Assembly: GCA_913064755.1 (NCBI GenBank) | Contig: CAJYBQ010000119.1 | Coordinates: 1 to 8,343 of the forward strand | Origin: an uncultured Alphaproteobacteria bacterium | Lineage (GTDB): Bacteria; Pseudomonadota; Alphaproteobacteria; Minwuiales; Minwuiaceae | Direction of reading: 5' to 3' | Length of the DNA stretch: 8,343 nt | Shown: positions 5,193 to 8,343 of the stretch, piece after piece | Position numbering within the stretch: position 1 is the stretch's first letter | Layout: each line of letters begins with the position of its first letter | The notes under the pieces: generated by a model | What the model was told of the DNA's origin: nothing | Seen by the model: only the letters and a program-made list of their open reading frames with translations | Database searches by the model: none | Made by a program: the position numbers and the translations under genes

Positions 5193-6068
5193 GTGGCCCG
5201 GGATCCCGGCAGCCGCGCCAAGATCGCCGTGATCTCCAACGATTCCTCCATCGACCCCGTGGGTGCCTGCGTCGGCATGCGCGGCAGTCGCGTGCAGGCC
5301 GTCGTGAACGAATTGCAGGGCGAGAAGATCGACATCATTCCCTTCACCCCCGATCCCGCGACGTTCATCGTCAGCGCGTTGGCACCTGCCGACGTGATCA
5401 AGGTGGTGCTGGATGAAGACAAGAACCGCATCGAGGTCGTGGTGCCGGATGACCAGCTGAGCCTGGCCATCGGTCGTCGCGGTCAGAACGTGCGCCTGGC
5501 ATCGCAGCTTTCCGGCTGGGACATCGACATCCTGACCGAACAGGAAGAATCCGAACGCCGCCAGCAGGAATTCCTCGAACGCAGCAACATGTTCATCGAG
5601 GCGCTGGACGTCGACGAGATGATCGCGCAGTTGCTGGTCTCGGAAGGCTTCGATGCGGTCGAGGAAATCGCGTTCGCCCCGATCGACGAGATGGAAGAGA
5701 TCGAAGGCTTCGACGAGGAAGTTGCCGAAGAACTGATCCGTCGCGCCAACGAGTATCTCGCCCGGCAGCAAGAGGCCATGGACGAGAAGCGCAAGGAAAT
5801 GGGCGTCGAGGACGGCATTGCCGCCATCGAGGGGCTGACACCGGCGATGCTGGTGAAGCTGGGTGAGGCAGGGATCAAGACCCTGGATGACCTGGGTGAC
5901 CTCGCGTCGGAAGAACTCGTTTCGGACACCAGCGCGCCGCTGCGCGATTTCGACCTGTCGCTTGACGATGCCAATCGCATCATCATGGCGGCCCGGGCGC
6001 ACTGGTTCGATGATGAAGATGCGGTTGCAGAGACCGAAGCCGTGGAGGAAGCAGACGCCCAGAGCTAG
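5193..6068 (+). CDS. nusA: Transcription factor NusA, C-terminal part (after in-frame TAG)
   Basis: This piece continues the NusA frame directly from the codon after the TAG (5169); GTG5193 is merely the first possible start and has no good ribosome binding site. In full-length numbering, KH1 covers about 221-285 (ARDPGSR at 230-236, GMRG loop at 256-259) and KH2 about 295-345 (LAIGRRGQNVRLASQL, GRRG at 322-325). Two acidic helix-hairpin-helix repeats follow: FDAVEEIAFAPIDEMEEIEGFDEEVAEEL (about 381-410) and IEGLTPAMLVKLGEAGIKTLDDLGDLA (about 440-467). The tail is very acidic and ends DAQS. These parts bind RNA and, in E. coli, contact the alpha-subunit C-terminal domain and control autoinhibition. 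Without readthrough or correction, expression would depend on reinitiation, which nothing in the sequence favours. Confidence 0.92.
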   Translation: MARDPGSRAKIAVISNDSSIDPVGACVGMRGSRVQAVVNELQGEKIDIIPFTPDPATFIVSALAPADVIKVVLDEDKNRIEVVVPDDQLSLAIGRRGQNVRLASQLSGWDIDILTEQEESERRQQEFLERSNMFIEALDVDEMIAQLLVSEGFDAVEEIAFAPIDEMEEIEGFDEEVAEELIRRANEYLARQQEAMDEKRKEMGVEDGIAAIEGLTPAMLVKLGEAGIKTLDDLGDLASEELVSDTSAPLRDFDLSLDDANRIIMAARAHWFDDEDAVAETEAVEEADAQS

Positions 6069-6687
6069 GACAGGACGCGCGGAGCAGGGTCCCGAACGTC
6101 GTTGCATTGTCACCAGGGAATGCCGCGATACATCAGGGATGATCCGGTTCGTACGGGGGCCCGATGGGTCTGCAGTACCGGACCTGGATGAAAAACTGCC
6201 TGGTCGTGGCGCATGGGTCGTTGCAGACCGGTCCGCCTTCGAGCAGATCAGCAAACGCAACCCTTTCGCGAGGGCGTTCAAGTCCGAGACCAGGCTGCCG
6301 GATGATCTGACCGAGATGGTCACCCGGCTGCTGCGACGCAAGTGTCTGGAACTGCTGGGTCTTGCCCGTGGATCCGGCCAGGTCGTGTCGGGGCTGGAGA
6401 AGGTGGCGGCGTTTGCCGCGAACCGGACTGTCGGCGTGATGATCCTGGCCGCGGACGCCGGTCCGGGTGCGATCGAGAAGGCAGTGCGGATGGCAGGCAG
6501 TGCGCCTGTGGTCGATTGCTTCGAGCGCGATGAATTGGGTTTGGCCTTGGGCCTTGATAATATGGTACATGCTGCGATCGCTCCAGGGCGGCTCGCAGAT
6601 CGCTTCCTTCGGGAGGTGGAACGACTGTCCGGTGTGCAACACGGCGCCCGGCAATTGAATGACGAAAGACAGGCGATCGATGAGTGA
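6019..6687 (+). CDS. ylxR: YlxR-family (DUF448) nucleic-acid-binding protein with C-terminal L7Ae-like half
   Basis: This is the conserved small gene between nusA and infB. From ATG6019 it has 222 residues. The YlxR/DUF448 domain spans about 22-100, with GPERRCIVTRE (24-34), IRFVRGPDGSAVPDL and LPGRGAWVVADR (60-71) as hallmarks. The second half (about 103-200, RRKCLELLGLARGSGQVVSGLEKV...) resembles the L7Ae-type RNA-binding fold fused to YlxR in Alphaproteobacteria. YlxR has been linked to RNA binding and gene regulation, but its role is not settled. The start is uncertain: the last in-frame ATGs (6010, 6013, 6019) lie inside nusA, giving about 50 bases of overlap, and no ATG, GTG or TTG stands between the nusA stop and GPERRC. 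The stop overlaps the infB start by 8 bases, which suggests translational coupling. Confidence 0.85.
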   Translation: MRLQRPKPWRKQTPRARTGRAEQGPERRCIVTRECRDTSGMIRFVRGPDGSAVPDLDEKLPGRGAWVVADRSAFEQISKRNPFARAFKSETRLPDDLTEMVTRLLRRKCLELLGLARGSGQVVSGLEKVAAFAANRTVGVMILAADAGPGAIEKAVRMAGSAPVVDCFERDELGLALGLDNMVHAAIAPGRLADRFLREVERLSGVQHGARQLNDERQAIDE

Positions 6688-8343
6688 AGCGAAAGAGACG
6701 GGCGACAAGAAAACCCTGAGCGTATCGCACGGCGGACGCCTTGGCCTGAAAACCGGTGGCGGTGGCGTACGGCAGAGCGTTTCTGGCGGTCGCGGCAGCA
6801 AGACCGTTCAGGTCGAAGTCCGGAAGAAGCGCGGCGCGAAACGCGATGGCGGGCCTGCGGAAGCGGCACCGGCGGCAGAGGTCGTGCGGGAGACGCTGAA
6901 GAAGAGCCAGTCTGCCCAGCCGAAACGCGAACAGCCCCGGCGGGAAGAACCGAGGCGCCCGGTCGATCAGACCCGTGGCCGCATGGTTCTGCAGCGCCTG
7001 ACCGACGAGGAAAAGAGCGCCCGTCAGCAGGCCCTGGTCAACGCCAAGGCCCGCGAGTCGGAACGTGCCCGCCAGGAAGAGGTCGAAGCCCGCCGCCGTG
7101 CGCTGGAAGAAGAGCGCATGCGGTCGGAGCGTGAAGAACAGGCCCGTGCCGTCGCCGAGGAAGAGGCAAAGCGTGTTGCCGAAGCCGCCGCCGCGAAGAA
7201 GGCCGAGGAAGACGCCAGGGCCAAGGCCGAAGCCGACGAGGAACGTGCCCGCCAGGCCGAAGTCGAGGCCGCGAAGCGCGCCTCTGCCCCGGCAAAGGTT
7301 GCTTCCCCCGCTGCCGCGCCGCGCTCCGGCGCCGCGGAAACCGACGCACGTGGCAAGCCCCGCAAGGGCAAGGTTGCCGCGCCGGCCCCGGCGCGTCCCG
7401 CACGTGGCAAGGGCAATGATCGCCGCCGTGGTGGCAAGCTGACCATCAGCCAGGCGCTGGACGGTCCCGGTGATCGCCAGAAATCACTCGCCGCGACCCG
7501 GCGCCGCCGGGAACGCGAGAAGCGTATCGCCGAGGGTGGTGGCGAGGCCGGTGGCCGCGTCGTCCGCGATGTCGTGGTGCCCGAGGTGCTGACCGTCGGT
7601 GAACTGGCCAACCGCATGGCCGTCCGTGGCAGTGACGTGGTCAAGTCGCTGTTCAACATGGGCGTCATGGCGACCATCAACCAGTCGATCGATGCGGATA
7701 CGGCGGAACTGATCGTCGAGGAATTCGGCCATCGCATTCGCCGCGTGTCGGACGCCGACGTGGAAGTGGCGATCACGGCGCAGGAAGATGACGATGCCGT
7801 CATGGTGCCGCGTCCGCCGGTCGTGACCATCATGGGGCATGTCGATCACGGCAAGACCTCCGTGCTGGATGCGCTGCGCAAGACCGATGTCGTCAGCCGC
7901 GAGGCCGGTGGCATCACCCAGCACATCGGCGCCTACCAGATCACCACCGCGGGCGGTCAGAAGATCACGTTCCTGGATACACCGGGTCACGCGGCCTTCA
8001 CCTCCATGCGTGCCCGTGGTGCCAAGGTGACGGACATCGTGGTCCTGGTGGTTTCGGCGGATGACTCCGTCATGCCGCAGACGGTCGAGGCAATCAATCA
8101 CGCCAAGGCCGCCGGGGTGCCGATCATCATCGCGATCAACAAGATCGACAAGCCGGATGCAACGCCCGAGAAGGGGAAGCAGGATCTGCTGCAGCATTCC
8201 ATCGTCGTCGAGGAGATGGGCGGCGAGGACCGGGCCGTCGAGATCTCGGCCCTGAAGGGGACGAATCTCGACAAGCTGATCGACACCATCCTGCTGCAGT
8301 CCGAACTGCTGGAACTGAAGGCGAACCCGGATCGGGCCGCCAA
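6680..8343 (+). CDS. infB: Translation initiation factor IF-2, 3'-truncated by window edge
   Basis: IF-2 is the GTPase that places initiator tRNA on the 30S subunit and promotes subunit joining. The ATG at 6680 overlaps the ylxR stop; 554 codons are present with no stop. Residues 1-60 (KTLSVSHGGRLGLK...VRQSVSGGRGSKTVQVEVRKKR) are the usual alphaproteobacterial N-terminus. About 105-215 is a charged Ala/Glu/Arg-rich region, probably helical, followed by a basic Pro/Ala linker to about 255. The IF2-N domain lies at about 305-355 (TVGELANRMAVRGSDVVKSL). The GTPase domain begins near 380, with G1 GHVDHGKT (386-393), switch-I GGITQHIGAY, G3 DTPGH (433-437), G4 NKID (487-490) and G5 SALKG (523-527). 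Domains II, III and the tRNA-binding C-terminus lie beyond the window. All nucleotide-binding motifs are intact. Confidence 0.97.
   Translation, partial: MSEAKETGDKKTLSVSHGGRLGLKTGGGGVRQSVSGGRGSKTVQVEVRKKRGAKRDGGPAEAAPAAEVVRETLKKSQSAQPKREQPRREEPRRPVDQTRGRMVLQRLTDEEKSARQQALVNAKARESERARQEEVEARRRALEEERMRSEREEQARAVAEEEAKRVAEAAAAKKAEEDARAKAEADEERARQAEVEAAKRASAPAKVASPAAAPRSGAAETDARGKPRKGKVAAPAPARPARGKGNDRRRGGKLTISQALDGPGDRQKSLAATRRRREREKRIAEGGGEAGGRVVRDVVVPEVLTVGELANRMAVRGSDVVKSLFNMGVMATINQSIDADTAELIVEEFGHRIRRVSDADVEVAITAQEDDDAVMVPRPPVVTIMGHVDHGKTSVLDALRKTDVVSREAGGITQHIGAYQITTAGGQKITFLDTPGHAAFTSMRARGAKVTDIVVLVVSADDSVMPQTVEAINHAKAAGVPIIIAINKIDKPDATPEKGKQDLLQHSIVVEEMGGEDRAVEISALKGTNLDKLIDTILLQSELLELKANPDRAA
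7060..7256 (+). repeat. In-frame 60-codon-spaced repeat in the charged region of infB
   Basis: GGAACGTGCCCGCCAGG occurs at 7060-7076 and again at 7240-7256, exactly 180 bases apart and in frame. It encodes ERARQ followed by EEVEARRRA or AEVEAAKRA. Similar charged helical motifs lie between the copies. It reflects the repetitive helical linker of IF-2 rather than a mobile repeat. Confidence 0.5.

Noticed and set aside
4509..6068. A natural two-subunit (split) NusA as a new system
   Set aside because: The frame continues without shift through the TAG, eight conserved codons lie between the stop and the first possible restart, and no ribosome binding site serves the second part. A single nonsense change is simpler.
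3951..6068. TAG reassigned to an amino acid in this organism
   Set aside because: rimP and nusA both end in TAG exactly where the family proteins end, so TAG behaves as a stop here.
4191..6869. Very long open frame on the - strand (about 890 codons) antisense to rimP, nusA and ylxR
   Set aside because: It mirrors conserved + strand genes, its translation is rich in Arg, His and Asp with no recognisable domain, and GC-rich coding DNA commonly lacks stops in one antisense frame.
7024..8343. Several - strand open frames over infB
   Set aside because: They are antisense to a clear IF-2 with intact GTPase motifs and have low-complexity Ser/Arg-rich products.

Overview
The window looks like a piece of a GC-rich alphaproteobacterial chromosome, closest in style to the Rhodospirillales-type members. 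Two things suggest this: the gene order lnt - XRE regulator - metK - trmB - rimP - nusA - ylxR - infB, all on the + strand, and the family signatures of the proteins, such as the XRE protein preceding metK and a YlxR with an added L7Ae-like half. This is a housekeeping locus for lipoprotein maturation, S-adenosylmethionine (SAM) supply, tRNA modification and transcription/translation. I see no tRNA, rRNA, CRISPR, insertion sequence, prophage or origin.

Layout. 1-1120: C-terminal part of lnt (apolipoprotein N-acyltransferase); its frame is broken at about 60-74. 1121-1373: AT-richer control region with a promoter and a 13-bp dyad. 1374-1805: XRE-family repressor-like protein. 1806-1930: control region with a 9-bp inverted repeat and a second copy of an 11-bp element also found before the XRE gene. 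1931-3100: metK. 3130-3822: trmB. 3819-3950: a good promoter overlapping the trmB stop, then a leader with an intrinsic terminator. 3951-4499: rimP. 4509-6068: nusA, interrupted by an in-frame TAG at 5166-5168. About 6019-6687: ylxR. 6680 to the window end: infB, open at the 3' edge.

How the genes fit together. MetK makes SAM and TrmB uses it, and they look co-transcribed. The XRE protein is a plausible regulator of itself and metK, because both upstream regions share CACTTGACCGG followed by GTCATG. The rimP-nusA-ylxR-infB cluster is the conserved ribosome-maturation/transcription-factor/initiation-factor operon. Its leader terminator could be a NusA feedback point, as is established for the nusA operon of Bacillus subtilis.

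What is odd. Three genes carry lesions or unusual changes: lnt (apparent frameshift), nusA (amber codon where a Tyr is expected) and trmB (the Asp-Pro of its FPDPWPK motif replaced by Ala-Arg). In addition, ylxR has no conventional start codon just after nusA. The most economical explanations are sequence errors or real gene decay. I found no convincing undescribed system here; the best new leads are the shared XRE/metK promoter element and the rimP leader.
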